From Paenibacillus borealis (GTDB lineage Bacteria > Bacillota > Bacilli > Paenibacillales > Paenibacillaceae), in contig NZ_CP009285.1 in assembly GCF_000758665.1 (NCBI RefSeq), forward strand, positions 1,798,001 to 1,862,000: a stretch of 64,000 nucleotides of DNA. Direction: 5' to 3'. Positions 1-8,469 of the stretch are shown here, piece after piece (the first letter of the stretch is position 1; each line of letters starts with the position of its first letter). The notes below the pieces were generated by a model that had not been told where the DNA came from, did no database searches, and saw nothing but the letters and a program-made list of their open reading frames with translations. Both the position numbers and the translations under genes were made by a program.

Positions 1-1068
1 GCTAAATTACTTGCTAACGGTTCTTATATCGCTAATTATGATGAGAAGGTAGACGGAATTTCCGGCGCCACTGAGAGCAGCCACGGCTGGAACCAGGCTG
101 TAGAAAGAGCTTTCGAGAAAGCATTGAAAGTTCCAACTGAAGGCCAATACTTCGACGGTAAATTTGCCGGTGTGGATAACCAGTCCAAAGTTCTTCTGCT
201 GGTAGATGTTGATGCTGATCAAGTTACTGGCATTACAATGAGCCTGTTCGGCACAGACGGCAAGATCATTGCTAACGACAAGCTTACCGCTGATCAGAAA
301 TCTGCTGTAGAAAAACTGACCGCCGGATTGCTTGCAAATGGCGTGAACACCGCTGACATCGCTGGCCAAGAAGCTGTATCTGCTGCAGCAAAAGCAGCAC
401 TGGCAGATGCTCTTGCCAATGCTTCCAAAGTACAAGGCACTTATAAAGACGGTACTTTCACCGCTTACGGTGACGCTTATGACAAGGGTACAAACAAAGC
501 TGACGTTACCCTGCGTAACGGCAAGATCGTGAATGTTGCTCTTTCCCGTGTAGGAATGAACATGGTAGACTTGGGTAAAGCCGCTTATGCTGAAGTTCAA
601 AAAGCAATTCCTGTGCTGACAGCTAACTTCCTTGCTGCAGGTACAAGAGAAGGCGTAGCACAGGTTGATGCGGTATCCGGCGCTACCAGCAGCAGCAATG
701 CACTTAAAGCTGCCGTTGACAGAGCTTATGGTAAAGCTGAAGTTGTTGAAACCGAGAAAGCCGCATACTTTGACGGAATCTTCATTGGTGCTAGTGCAGA
801 CAAATCCGTTAATGTAATGGTTACTACTAAATTCAATGTTCCAGTAACTATGGTTGTTTACTTCCTTGATGATAAAGGTAAAGTAAGATACAACCTGACT
901 GATGACGAATTGCTCGTGAAGTACGAAATCGAGAATACTTCTAACGGCAAAGGGCTGCACAAGTACGGATACCGTGCAGCAGCATTCGGAACGAATGATG
1001 CTCAGAAGGCTATCTCTGCCAAAGCTGTCGAAGCTATCAAAGCAGCACTAGAAGCAGCTGGTAAATAA
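1..1068 (+). CDS. FMN-binding-domain protein (5' end outside window)
   Basis: The reading frame is open from base 1, so the start lies upstream; 355 residues are visible. Two FMN-binding-type motifs are present: SGATESS near residue 22 and SGATSSS near residue 228. The Thr of such S-GAT motifs is the FMN attachment or binding residue in the FMN_bind family (RnfG/NqrC-like and related extracellular electron-transfer proteins). The repeats GTYKDGTF and YFDGKFAG look like the start of successive domains, so the protein is a tandem FMN_bind protein, rich in Ala and Lys and without membrane segments in the visible part. It probably acts outside the membrane, but the N-terminus that would show a signal peptide or lipobox is missing. 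The family call is fairly sure; the redox partner is unknown. A terminator follows. Confidence 0.7.
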   Translation, partial: AKLLANGSYIANYDEKVDGISGATESSHGWNQAVERAFEKALKVPTEGQYFDGKFAGVDNQSKVLLLVDVDADQVTGITMSLFGTDGKIIANDKLTADQKSAVEKLTAGLLANGVNTADIAGQEAVSAAAKAALADALANASKVQGTYKDGTFTAYGDAYDKGTNKADVTLRNGKIVNVALSRVGMNMVDLGKAAYAEVQKAIPVLTANFLAAGTREGVAQVDAVSGATSSSNALKAAVDRAYGKAEVVETEKAAYFDGIFIGASADKSVNVMVTTKFNVPVTMVVYFLDDKGKVRYNLTDDELLVKYEIENTSNGKGLHKYGYRAAAFGTNDAQKAISAKAVEAIKAALEAAGK

Positions 1069-1082
1069 TTTGTATTAACCGC

Positions 1083-1133
1083 AAAGGGCTGTCCTTGACC
1101 ATGCAAATGGTTGGGGGCATCCCTTTTTTATTT
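1083..1133 (+). terminator. rho-independent terminator of the FMN-binding gene
   Basis: AAAGGGCTGTCC pairs (one mismatch, one G-U) with GGGGCATCCCTTT, followed by a T-run. It lies 15 bp after the stop codon. Confidence 0.75.
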
Positions 1134-1273
1134 TCGCATGGACGGGTTGCAGTGAGGACGGACATAATTAAGGATGGCGATCGTATAGTAATTTAAAGGG
1201 ATTTCGGATGTGAATGTCTAAACTTTAATATACACGGCAGGTTCAAAGCCTGTAAGTAATAGGAGGCTCATCA

Positions 1274-2230
1274 ATGACATTAATTAAACAGCTATCCCCT
1301 CAGGATGAATTCACCGGCTTCTATCTGCTTAGGGAACTGGTGCTTAAACAGACAAACGGTACTCCTCCAAAGGATTATTTCGATATTGTACTTGGTGATT
1401 CCAGCGGCCAGCTGTCGGCGAAATATTGGGATGTCAGTGTAACGGACAAAGAAACTTTTTTCCCTATGGCCCTGGTGAAGGTCCGCGGGATTGCCCATAC
1501 TTACCGGGAGAAGCTGCAGGTCAAAATAACTAAAATCAGACTGGCGGATGAGTCCGACGGAGTGTCACTTACCGAGTTCATCCGTTCAGCTCCTGTGCGT
1601 CCTGTGGATCTGGTCCATACGATTAAGAATGCGATGGCTAGTATAACGGATCAGGAGATCGCGTCAATCGTATCCTTCTGTGTGGGCAAGGTTGAAGAGA
1701 AGCTAATGCACTATCCGGCGGCCAAAACACATCATCACGCTTATTTCGCCGGACTGGCATATCATATGGTACGGATGCTGGAGATCGGAGATTTCCTGTG
1801 CAAGCAGCGCCCGTTCCTGAATCCTGATCTCATGCGTGCAGGCATCATCCTTCACGATATTGCTAAACCGGAAGAAATGATCTCACAATTCGGCATAGTG
1901 TCGGATTATAGTGTGCAGGGCAAGCTGATCGGGCATATATCGATGGCGTCAAGCTGGATTACAGAGGCAGCAATCCGCACCGGCATTGATCTGGAGTCGG
2001 AGAAGGTATTGGCCCTGCAGCATCTGGTTCTATCACATCATAATCTGGGTGAATGGGGAAGTCCGGTGCAGCCGCAGACCGCAGAAGCAGTCGCTTTGCA
2101 TCATATAGATGCCATGGATGCCAAGCTGCAGATGGTGGAGGATGCTCTTGATACCACTCCGGAGACGGAGGAATGGACACCGTTCATCCGCGGGCTGGAG
2201 AATAAGGCAGTATACCGGATGAAAATTTGA
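1274..2230 (+). CDS. yhaM: 3'-5' exoribonuclease YhaM family
   Basis: 318 residues, close to the 314 of B. subtilis YhaM, a 3'-5' exonuclease with an N-terminal OB-fold nucleic-acid-binding domain and a C-terminal HD phosphohydrolase domain. The HD metal site is visible: HHAYFAGLAYH at about 156-166, HDIAKPEE near 194, GHISM near 221 and LVLSHH near 255 followed by HHIDAMDAK. The start is set by AGGAGG eight bases before the ATG. It is a single-gene unit: a terminator precedes it and another follows, and the next gene converges. Role: cytoplasmic RNA/ssDNA turnover. Confidence 0.93.
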   Translation: MTLIKQLSPQDEFTGFYLLRELVLKQTNGTPPKDYFDIVLGDSSGQLSAKYWDVSVTDKETFFPMALVKVRGIAHTYREKLQVKITKIRLADESDGVSLTEFIRSAPVRPVDLVHTIKNAMASITDQEIASIVSFCVGKVEEKLMHYPAAKTHHHAYFAGLAYHMVRMLEIGDFLCKQRPFLNPDLMRAGIILHDIAKPEEMISQFGIVSDYSVQGKLIGHISMASSWITEAAIRTGIDLESEKVLALQHLVLSHHNLGEWGSPVQPQTAEAVALHHIDAMDAKLQMVEDALDTTPETEEWTPFIRGLENKAVYRMKI

Positions 2231-2257
2231 GGCTGTACTGTATCGCTGAATAATATA

Positions 2258-2296
2258 AAACACCCCCAAGCTGCAACCGCGGCTTGGGGGTGTTTG
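2258..2296. terminator. bidirectional terminator between yhaM and the exonuclease-TerD gene
   Basis: Perfect stem AACACCCCCAAGC / GCTTGGGGGTGTT with A-rich left and T-rich right flanks, placed between two convergent genes, so it can serve both. Confidence 0.85.
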
Positions 2297-2325
2297 TTCA
2301 TGCCATTTTGTATTGGGCATGAATT

Positions 2326-3717
2326 CTATTTGTGGGTAGCCGGAGAAAACCTGCCGGCTGTTTGTACTGTTTCTGTTGTTTCGGCTGTTGCTGCGGATTC
2401 AGCTGCAGACCCGGCCGCTGCTCCAGGAGGCTCCACCTCAAGACCGTAATGGCTGCACAGGGCATGGAGTCCGCCCGGGAATCCCTCTCCAATGGCAGCA
2501 AATCTCCATTTGTCTTTGTACCGGTAGAACTCGCCTATGACTGTCGCTGTCTCAAGGCTTAACCCCCGGCCAAAGGGGAAAACGGCCAGTCTGGTACCCG
2601 TCTGGGAATCAATTAGTGAAGCGGTGGCGTTACTGAGCTGGCCCAGATTCTGGCCGGAGGCGTCTTCAGAAACAGTGAAGGTCAAAGCGATCCGTGTAGT
2701 GGCCGCAGGCAGCTTCGCCAACTGAAGATGCAGATGTCCTGCGTTTGGCGCAGGTTTCGAGTAGAATACAGATCCGGTCGGGTCTTCCATGTTGCCATAG
2801 AAAACAAATTCCTGATCCTGTCCGCAGCGTCCTGTGTCCCGGAGCAGGAAAGCAGAGGTGTCCGGCTCGAGAGAGGGATCTGGTGAATCCCATTCCACAG
2901 ACACCAGGAGTCTGGAAGCACTGAGCTTGCCGCCTATATCCACGCGCTGTCCTCTCACCAGCTCGGGTACAGGTTGAACCTTAGCGGCAGATGGTGTTGA
3001 AGCCGGAAGACTTGCTGAAGATGGACGCTGCTGAGTTCCAGCAGCAGGAATTCCGCTATCCGCTATAGGTGAGATTACGGGAATTTCCGTCTTTGCAGCA
3101 GCCTTCGGAACCGCCGGTTTCTTGGCGGCCTTCTTGGGCGGCGCCTTGAAGGGAGTATATCCGCCCGCATACATCGTGCCGGCCTTGTAGCCTTGGCTGT
3201 CCGCTAACAGCAGAGGATCGAACTGCTGCCACTGCTCCATCAATTTCAATAGAATGAGTGCTGAAGCTCTGGCGTCATCCAGCGCATCATGGTGCTTCAG
3301 ACGGATTCCGAAATGCTCCGAGACTACATTCAGTTTATGGGAGGGCAGCTCCTGGAGCATTTTTTTGCCCAGCAGGTAAGTGCACATATATTTGAAATCC
3401 GGATAGCTGAGGGACGAGTCATCCAGACAATAACGCAGCACGCTCATATCGAAGGAGGCATTATGCGCAATCACAATCTCGCCTTGCAGCAGCGGTTCAA
3501 TAGTGGGCCACAACTCCGCGAAGGTCGGTTTGCCTTTGACCATCGAGGGTGTAATTCCGTGTATCGCGATATTCATCCCGTCGAACCGCTGCCGCGGGTC
3601 AATCAGCCAGTCATATTCCGCTGTGACCACACCATCCCTAACCTGAACAAGCCCCAATGCGCAGGCGCTGGAGCGGCTGGAGTTAGCCGTTTCAAAGTCT
3701 ATTGCTGTAAAATCCAT
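2326..3717 (-). CDS. DEDDh 3'-5' exonuclease fused to a TerD domain
   Basis: 463 residues with two domains. Residues 1-165 form a DnaQ/PolC-epsilon-like exonuclease: D7 and E9 (AIDFET), D90 (HNASFD), H143 and D148 (HDALDDA) are the DEDDh metal-binding set, all present. A Pro/Ala/Lys-rich linker (about 190-260) joins it to a TerD-type domain (about 262-430: GQRVDIGGKL, VEWDS, AFLLRDTGR, FVFYGN, GLHALCSHYGLEVE). TerD domains occur in tellurite and general stress proteins and bind calcium. The gene is divergent from a second TerD protein that shares the same domain sequence pattern, suggesting a common stress system at the membrane that couples nucleic-acid cleavage to signalling. Fusion and domain calls are clear; the substrate is not known. 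Confidence 0.85.
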   Translation of the reverse strand: MDFTAIDFETANSSRSSACALGLVQVRDGVVTAEYDWLIDPRQRFDGMNIAIHGITPSMVKGKPTFAELWPTIEPLLQGEIVIAHNASFDMSVLRYCLDDSSLSYPDFKYMCTYLLGKKMLQELPSHKLNVVSEHFGIRLKHHDALDDARASALILLKLMEQWQQFDPLLLADSQGYKAGTMYAGGYTPFKAPPKKAAKKPAVPKAAAKTEIPVISPIADSGIPAAGTQQRPSSASLPASTPSAAKVQPVPELVRGQRVDIGGKLSASRLLVSVEWDSPDPSLEPDTSAFLLRDTGRCGQDQEFVFYGNMEDPTGSVFYSKPAPNAGHLHLQLAKLPAATTRIALTFTVSEDASGQNLGQLSNATASLIDSQTGTRLAVFPFGRGLSLETATVIGEFYRYKDKWRFAAIGEGFPGGLHALCSHYGLEVEPPGAAAGSAAESAATAETTETVQTAGRFSPATHK

Positions 3718-3859
3718 AGGTAAAGCCCCTTATCTGTCATCTATAAGGTTCATATTAAAGGAGCGCAGAGAGAATTACAATCCAGTAGATTGTACAAAAA
3801 GCGGCGGATATGGTATGCCTTATCTATGAACTGCTGGAATATGCTGCTATAACGGGGAG
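3718..3859. promoter_or_regulatory. divergent intergenic region of the two TerD genes
   Basis: 142 bp separate the two divergent start codons, so promoters for both must lie here or be very short-range. I see AT-rich segments (CTATAAGGTT, TATGGTATGCC) but no confident -35/-10 pair. The minus-strand ribosome site is AAGGGGCTTTACCT. Confidence 0.4.
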
Positions 3860-5260
3860 ATGAGAGACTTGCAGCTGTTAAAGGGCCAAAAAGTAGATAT
3901 CACCAAGGGAAATGGCGTTCGCGATATAAAAATCCTGCTACGCTGGGATACGGATCATAACGGAATCAGTGTTGATGCTGCCGCTTTTCTGCTGTCGGCT
4001 CAGAACCGGTGCGAACGGGACGAGGATTTCATATTCTACGGGAATCCGGAATCACGGGATGGAACGGTAACACATGCCGCAGCGGGGAAGAATGTTGAGA
4101 GTCTTTCGATTTCATTATCCGGAATTCCGGAGCAATATGCCCGGATTGCGGTGACGTTGACGATCTACGAGGGGGAGCAGCAGAATCTGCGGATGAAGGA
4201 GCTGTCCGGACTGCAGCTGTTACTGATGGACCGCAAGAACGGCGAAGAATTATACCGTTTCGATTATGGAGCGGATCTGTCCGACGAGACAGCAGTGGTG
4301 GCCGGGGAGCTGTACCGCCATCAGGGAGAATGGAAATTCAGCGCGGTCGGCAGCGGTTTTGACGGAGGCTTGGCAGCATTATGCAAGAACTATGGGCTTG
4401 AGGTTGAGCAGGAGACGGACAGTGAAGCAGCTGCGACGGCGGAATTGGCGGAGAGGGTTGGGCTGGTAGAGAAGGCAGATAAAGTAGAGAAGGTTGATAG
4501 GGTAGATAGGGGAGATAAGGTTGAGAAGGGAGAAAAGGCAGAAAAGGCAGAGAATGTCCTCCCGCAGACTGCATCGGCCGTCCCTGTCAACGTCTTATCA
4601 TCGATAGATTTGCGCAAGAAAATAGTCGGGTACACTCTGGTCAAGAAACAGCTGACGGATGTAAAAGCCAGAGTAGGAATTGTACTGGACATCACCGGCT
4701 CAATGAGAAACCTCTACTCCAGCGGTGTTGTACAGGAAGTGGTAGAACGTATTCTGGCCGTAGCCAGCCTCATGGATGACAACGGATCGCTGGACGTGTG
4801 GGTGTATGATACGGAATTCAGCAGGCTGCCGCCGGTAACGCAGCAGGATCTCGGAAGCTATGTCTTCACTCATATTATGAACAACGATTCTATTCATAAA
4901 TTTGGTCGCAATAATGAGCCGCCGGTGATGGAGGATGTGATTCAGAAATATACCCGGGAGGAGAAGGAGACGACCCCGGTGTTCATTATTTTTATTAATG
5001 ACGGGGGCGTAGTGAAGCCAACCAAAAAAGTAATTATGGCGGCTTCCCCGCTGCCTATCTTCTGGCAGTTTGTCGGAATCGGAGATTCCGATTTCGAGGT
5101 GCTGAAGCAGCTCGATACGATGGGCGGCAGACTGGTGGATAACGCGAACTTCATCCATCTGGACCGCATAGAAGAGGTGTCTGATGAGCAGCTCTACGAC
5201 CAGCTGTTGAATGAATTCCCGCAGTGGCTGAAGGCGGCGAAGGCGAAGCGGATTCTGTAG
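3860..5260 (+). CDS. TerD domain plus von Willebrand A domain protein (TerF-like)
   Basis: 466 residues. N-terminal TerD domain (about 4-180: KGQKVDITKGN, LLRWDTD, AAFLLSAQNRC, FIFYGNPES, GGLAALCKNYGLEVE), a charged Lys/Glu/Asp repeat linker (about 200-232) and a C-terminal vWA domain (about 270-460) with MIDAS motif D277-I-T-G-S281. This is the TerF/TerY-type arrangement found in tellurite-resistance operons; vWA domains bind a metal and mediate protein-protein contacts. The start is uncertain: the ATG at 3860 sits directly against GGGGAG, while an in-frame TTG at 3869 has proper spacing and gives an N-terminus typical of TerD proteins (MQLLKGQKVD). It is divergent from the exonuclease-TerD gene. 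Confidence 0.85.
   Translation: MRDLQLLKGQKVDITKGNGVRDIKILLRWDTDHNGISVDAAAFLLSAQNRCERDEDFIFYGNPESRDGTVTHAAAGKNVESLSISLSGIPEQYARIAVTLTIYEGEQQNLRMKELSGLQLLLMDRKNGEELYRFDYGADLSDETAVVAGELYRHQGEWKFSAVGSGFDGGLAALCKNYGLEVEQETDSEAAATAELAERVGLVEKADKVEKVDRVDRGDKVEKGEKAEKAENVLPQTASAVPVNVLSSIDLRKKIVGYTLVKKQLTDVKARVGIVLDITGSMRNLYSSGVVQEVVERILAVASLMDDNGSLDVWVYDTEFSRLPPVTQQDLGSYVFTHIMNNDSIHKFGRNNEPPVMEDVIQKYTREEKETTPVFIIFINDGGVVKPTKKVIMAASPLPIFWQFVGIGDSDFEVLKQLDTMGGRLVDNANFIHLDRIEEVSDEQLYDQLLNEFPQWLKAAKAKRIL
4468..4556 (+). repeat. degenerate in-frame repeat coding a Lys/Glu/Asp linker
   Basis: Short purine-rich units (GTAGATAAG, GTTGAGAAG, GCAGAAAAG and variants) repeat in frame and encode alternating V/A-E/D-K/R triplets between the TerD and vWA domains. 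Such arrays change length by slippage. Confidence 0.6.
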
Positions 5261-5263
5261 CGG

Positions 5264-5365
5264 CGTTCACCAGTATGGCTTACGCCGGTATGGTGTTCAC
5301 ACAGTATAGCGTTCATATATAGTAGTAATCACCGCTATGGCACTCACCAATATGACCTTCACACT
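5264..5365. repeat. degenerate CACC(A/G)NTATGG-type repeat after the TerD-vWA gene
   Basis: Related words (CACCAGTATGG, CGCCGGTATGG, CACACAGTATAG, CACCGCTATGG, CACCAATATGA, CACACTATATA) recur at irregular spacing. No coding frame. Part of the 815 bp gene-free stretch 5261-6075. Confidence 0.45.
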
Positions 5366-5389
5366 ATATAGGCATTATTGTTGTACGTT

Positions 5390-5560
5390 TTACAACTTTG
5401 ACCCGCTGATATGGGAGCGTTTGGGAGGATTGTTGTATGAAATACAAGAATTTTCCCGCTAAGCGGCTTGGAGGAGGAGAAATGCTGCATTTTGTACAAC
5501 AATTTTGGATTAGGGCCGAGATTATAAGAGGAATGTTGTATTTAGTGCAGGATTATTAAA
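5390..5560. other. gene-free stretch with recurring TTGTTGTA / TTGTACAACAA words
   Basis: The words TGTTGTACG, ATTGTTGTATG, TTGTACAACAA and ATGTTGTATTT recur about every 50-70 bp, some in inverted orientation, next to AGGAGG-like purine runs. No open frame longer than a few dozen codons. Function unknown; possibly degenerate copies of one element. Confidence 0.3.
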
Positions 5561-5577
5561 ATAATCTCCAGATCTTC

Positions 5578-5677
5578 ACCATACTTAGCGGATTACCGCC
5601 ATACTTAGCAGATTTCCACCATAATCACCGGAGATCCACTGCTATCAGTGGATCTCCACCACAATCAGCGGCTAAAA
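5578..5677. repeat. 20-bp tandem repeat, five degenerate copies
   Basis: Exact 20-bp period: 5578 ACCATACTTAGCGGATTACC, 5598 GCCATACTTAGCAGATTTCC, 5618 ACCATAATCACCGGAGATCC, 5638 ACTGCTATCAGTGGATCTCC, 5658 ACCACAATCAGCGGCTAAAA. Contiguous without spacers and not a multiple of three. Confidence 0.8.
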
Positions 5678-5733
5678 TAAACCAAACCTCCCGGCCTAGG
5701 CGGAGCTATAGGCTCTTACTCAAATAAAATTCT

Positions 5734-5977
5734 GCCTCCCAGCACCGCAGCCTCCCAGCACCGCAGCCTACAGCACCGCAGCCTCCCAGCACCGCTGCCT
5801 ACCAGCACCGCAGCCTCCCAGCACCGCCGCCTACAGCACCGCTGCCTACCAGCACCGCTGCCTACCAGCACCGCCGCCTACCAGCACTGCTGCCTACCAG
5901 CACCGCCGCCTACCAGCACTGCTGCCTACCAGCGCCGCTGCCTATCAGCGCCGAGCCTATCAGCACTGCCGCCTATC
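5734..5977. repeat. 16-bp tandem repeat array, 15 full copies
   Basis: Consensus GCCTACCAGCACCGCT repeats head to tail from 5734; copies 3, 7 and 14 are one base shorter. Variation is mainly at positions 5-6 (CC, AC, AT), 11-13 and 16. No spacers, period not divisible by three, no open frame. The strand composition is strongly C over G on the plus strand. A hypervariable minisatellite-like array in a gene-free stretch. Confidence 0.9.
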
Positions 5978-6075
5978 TACTCCTCCTGCTCTATATCCTT
6001 CCTGCAGGCGGGTCTCTTTCAGCATAAGCTCCGCATACTTTATCCTTATTTTTCCCGCAGGAGCGGTTCCGTCCC

Positions 6076-6657
6076 TTAAAGGACGGTTAATCCCGTTCCT
6101 GCCTGGGCCGCGGAGGTTTCTTGCGCCTGCAGACTGGCGGAGAGCGGAAGCTCCAGCCGATACCCTTTGACCAGCGTATCCCCGTTCTTAATATCCGTTT
6201 CATAGGCCCGCCGGAAACCGAGCTTCTCGTACAGCTTGATTGCGGATGCCATCATATCCGATGTATGGAGATTCAGGCTGGCTGCTCCCAGCGCAAGAGA
6301 TCTTTCGGCGGCTTCACGGATCAGCAGTCTGGCAACCCCGCGTCCCCGGACAGCCGGAGAAACGGCAAGCAGACGGATGATCGGTGTGTGGATATCCATT
6401 TCAGGCCTGCCGTATGCGGACTCTGAAGAGGTAAACAGCAGCACGCTCCCCACGATTTGTCCATCCAGTTCAGCTACAATCCGGGCGACCGGACCATTAC
6501 CGTGGACGGAATCAAGAATGGAGTCGCGGTACTCCGCCCAGTAAGGCCCGGGCAGCACGGCTGAATATTCGCTATAGGACTCAAGTAATACTCCGGCAAT
6601 CGCCTCGCGGTCAGAATCTGCGGCTTCGCGGATTACAATTTCTGTTGAATGATTCAT
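6076..6657 (-). CDS. GNAT family N-acetyltransferase
   Basis: 193 residues from the ATG at 6657, chosen because AGGAGG lies six bases upstream; a longer frame upstream lacks a ribosome site. Acetyl-CoA binding motif A is visible as LLAVSPAVRGRGVARLLIREAAERS near residues 98-122, followed by the LYEKLGFRRAYE C-terminal GNAT signature. Substrate unknown. It is a single gene; the 16-bp repeat array lies just beyond its 3' end. No terminator hairpin was recognised. Confidence 0.85.
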   Translation of the reverse strand: MNHSTEIVIREAADSDREAIAGVLLESYSEYSAVLPGPYWAEYRDSILDSVHGNGPVARIVAELDGQIVGSVLLFTSSESAYGRPEMDIHTPIIRLLAVSPAVRGRGVARLLIREAAERSLALGAASLNLHTSDMMASAIKLYEKLGFRRAYETDIKNGDTLVKGYRLELPLSASLQAQETSAAQAGTGLTVL

Positions 6658-6817
6658 CGGGTACCTCCTATGCAGAAATGGACTATGGCGCTTATTATAA
6701 TCGACAAATCCGATGAACATAAGAGGAATTTAACAATTCCGATAAATGAATAGAAAAGTTCTATCTGTAATTGTGATCTTTGTAATGGTTTTTATTGAAT
6801 ATAACGCTATAAGTCAG

Positions 6818-6846
6818 TTGACAAAAAAAGGGCCGGTGACTAAGAT
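6818..6846 (+). promoter_or_regulatory. sigma-A promoter of the LysR gene
   Basis: TTGACA (6818-6823), 17-base spacer, TAAGAT (6841-6846). The resulting leader would be about 85 bases. Confidence 0.7.
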
Positions 6847-6878
6847 ATAAACAAAATCTATACATCCGTACGGCAATA

Positions 6879-6901
6879 ATTCCATGTTAATCAATTGGAA
6901 T
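6879..6901. promoter_or_regulatory. inverted repeat before the LysR gene, possible autoregulatory site
   Basis: ATTCCA (6879-6884) and TGGAAT (6896-6901) separated by 11 bases, an 11-base-spaced dyad as LysR-type regulators often bind. It lies between the promoter and the start codon. Confidence 0.4.
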
Positions 6902-6937
6902 AGTTAATTTAAATAAAGTTGTGGAGGAGGACTACGC

Positions 6938-7834
6938 TTGAACATCGAGAACATTGAAGCCTTTGTCTACATCAACCATTACGGAAGCTTCAACAAAGCG
7001 GCAGATGTCTTATACATCTCACAGCCGACCGTGACTGCCCGTATCCAGTCGCTTGAACGGGAGCTGGATTGCAGAGTATTCGACCGGCTGGGCAAGCAGA
7101 TTAACCTTACGGATAAAGGCCGCCAGTTCCTCCCCTACGCCCAGCAAATTCTGCAGGTCTACCAGAACGGTAAACATCAGATTCAGTCGAAGGGCCAGAT
7201 TCCGAATGAATTGAGAATCGGCAGTACGGTATCGGTCTCCAATTATCTGATGCCTCAGCTCCTGCAGCATCTGAAGCGGAAATATCCGCACATCCACTTT
7301 AAACTGACAACCTCATCGACCGATTCATTAATTGAGAAGCTGAAGGCCAAGGAGATAGATCTCGCTTTTATCCGCAAAGTGGTCAATCCGGCCATCCAGT
7401 CATTTCCTTTTTGTGAAGATCCGATCTCACTATACGTATACAAGAACCATCCGCTGGCCCGCAAAGGCCTTGCCTCCATCCAGGAGATCCGGGAGGAGAC
7501 TCTTGTATTCTTCGAGTGCGGCTCACTGGACTGGATGCGCCTGCACCGGGTATTCGAGAGCATGGAGCAGCCGCCGGACATTGTGTATCAGGTGGATAAT
7601 CTGGAGACGGCGAAGAAGCTGGTGCTGGGGCAAGCGGGGATCTGCTTCCTTCCCGCCCTCAGTGTGCAGGAGGAAGTGGAGGCAGGAACGCTGATTAGGG
7701 TGGATATCGCTGAGACGGAAGGCATATCCCTGCGGACCAGCCTGATCTCCCTGAATGGGGAGAATGCGGAGTTCATTGAGTCGCTGCTGGAACTGGCGGT
7801 GGGCCGCAGCAAGCCGGATCGACTTCTTGTATAA
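6938..7834 (+). CDS. LysR-type regulator of the sulfur operon (YtlI/AscR-like)
   Basis: 298 residues from a TTG start with GGAGGAGG seven bases upstream. The N-terminal winged helix-turn-helix (about 1-60: AFVYINHYGSFNKAADVLYISQPTVTARIQ pattern, DRLGKQINLTDKGR) is typical of LysR proteins; the rest is the periplasmic-binding-like effector domain. It lies directly upstream of, and colinear with, the S-modified-cysteine operon, so it is the likely activator; in B. subtilis the equivalent regulator YtlI (AscR) activates the snaA/ytmI operon. Family certain, orthology inferred from context. Confidence 0.85.
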   Translation: MNIENIEAFVYINHYGSFNKAADVLYISQPTVTARIQSLERELDCRVFDRLGKQINLTDKGRQFLPYAQQILQVYQNGKHQIQSKGQIPNELRIGSTVSVSNYLMPQLLQHLKRKYPHIHFKLTTSSTDSLIEKLKAKEIDLAFIRKVVNPAIQSFPFCEDPISLYVYKNHPLARKGLASIQEIREETLVFFECGSLDWMRLHRVFESMEQPPDIVYQVDNLETAKKLVLGQAGICFLPALSVQEEVEAGTLIRVDIAETEGISLRTSLISLNGENAEFIESLLELAVGRSKPDRLLV

Positions 7835-7872
7835 CAGTATTAAAAAACTCTATTAGCGCATGGCAGCATGCA

Positions 7873-7899
7873 GTGATAAAGTTAATTGCATGTAATCAC
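7873..7899. promoter_or_regulatory. dyad upstream of the sulfur operon
   Basis: GTGAT (7873-7877) and ATCAC (7895-7899) separated by 17 bases in the 110 bp between the LysR gene and the first operon gene; GCATGGCAGCATGC (7859-7872) next to it is also partly symmetric. Candidate activator-binding site; no clear -35/-10 could be assigned. Confidence 0.35.
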
Positions 7900-7944
7900 C
7901 ACTAAACACATAGGGATTATCTAAATTGAGAACGGGGGCACGAA

Positions 7945-8469
7945 ATGAGCGAGGTATACCGGCAGGCCGAAGGGAAGGATGCACAGCAGCTGCTGGACGT
8001 AACCTATCGTGCCTATCAGCTGATCCGCGAGCTTGGGCTGCATTGGCCGGCGGCAACAGCGGATCTGGCTTTAATTGAGGATAACATCGCCACCAATGAG
8101 TGTTATGTGCTGGAGATTGACGGCAACGTGGAGGCGACGATCACACTCTCGAAGAGTGGAGAGGTCAAGGCGGTAACCGATCTGCCTTTTGTGAAATGGT
8201 TCGCGGTGAATCCCGAGCGCAGCGGCAAAGGGTATGGCGGCAAGCTGCTGGACTGGGTGGAGGAGCATATTATTCACGGCAAGCTGGGTGCTTCTGCTGT
8301 GACCCTGGCTACGGCGCAGAAGCATCCCTGGCTGGTTCCGATGTATGAACGCCGGGGGTATGAACGGATTCTGGAGCTGGACGCGCAGAACGGTGACGGC
8401 ATTATGTATTTGATGAGAAAGACACTTACCGCTCAACCATACTACAACCTAAAGGGGATAGAGAGATGA
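7945..8469 (+). CDS. snaA: GNAT acetyltransferase, SnaA/YtmI-like
   Basis: 174 residues (B. subtilis SnaA about 178). Motif A is FVKWFAVNPERSGKGYGGKLLDWVEE near 88-113 and the C-terminal signature is MYERRGYERI. In B. subtilis SnaA N-acetylates S-(2-succino)cysteine and related S-alkylcysteines as the first step of their conversion to cysteine. It is the first gene of a densely packed operon and its stop overlaps the next start (ATGA), the same order as in B. subtilis. The specific substrate is inferred from context. Confidence 0.75.
   Translation: MSEVYRQAEGKDAQQLLDVTYRAYQLIRELGLHWPAATADLALIEDNIATNECYVLEIDGNVEATITLSKSGEVKAVTDLPFVKWFAVNPERSGKGYGGKLLDWVEEHIIHGKLGASAVTLATAQKHPWLVPMYERRGYERILELDAQNGDGIMYLMRKTLTAQPYYNLKGIER

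Noticed and set aside
7-960. long minus-strand frame opposite the FMN-binding gene
   Set aside because: Cys/Ser/Phe-rich composition typical of antisense reading; no ribosome site; lies wholly opposite a real gene.
5578-5977. CRISPR-like repeat arrays
   Set aside because: Units of 16 and 20 bp are contiguous without unique spacers and there are no cas genes.
7835-7944. T-box or S-box riboswitch before the cysteine-related operon
   Set aside because: The 110 bp lack the conserved T-box or SAM elements and a terminator-antiterminator pair.
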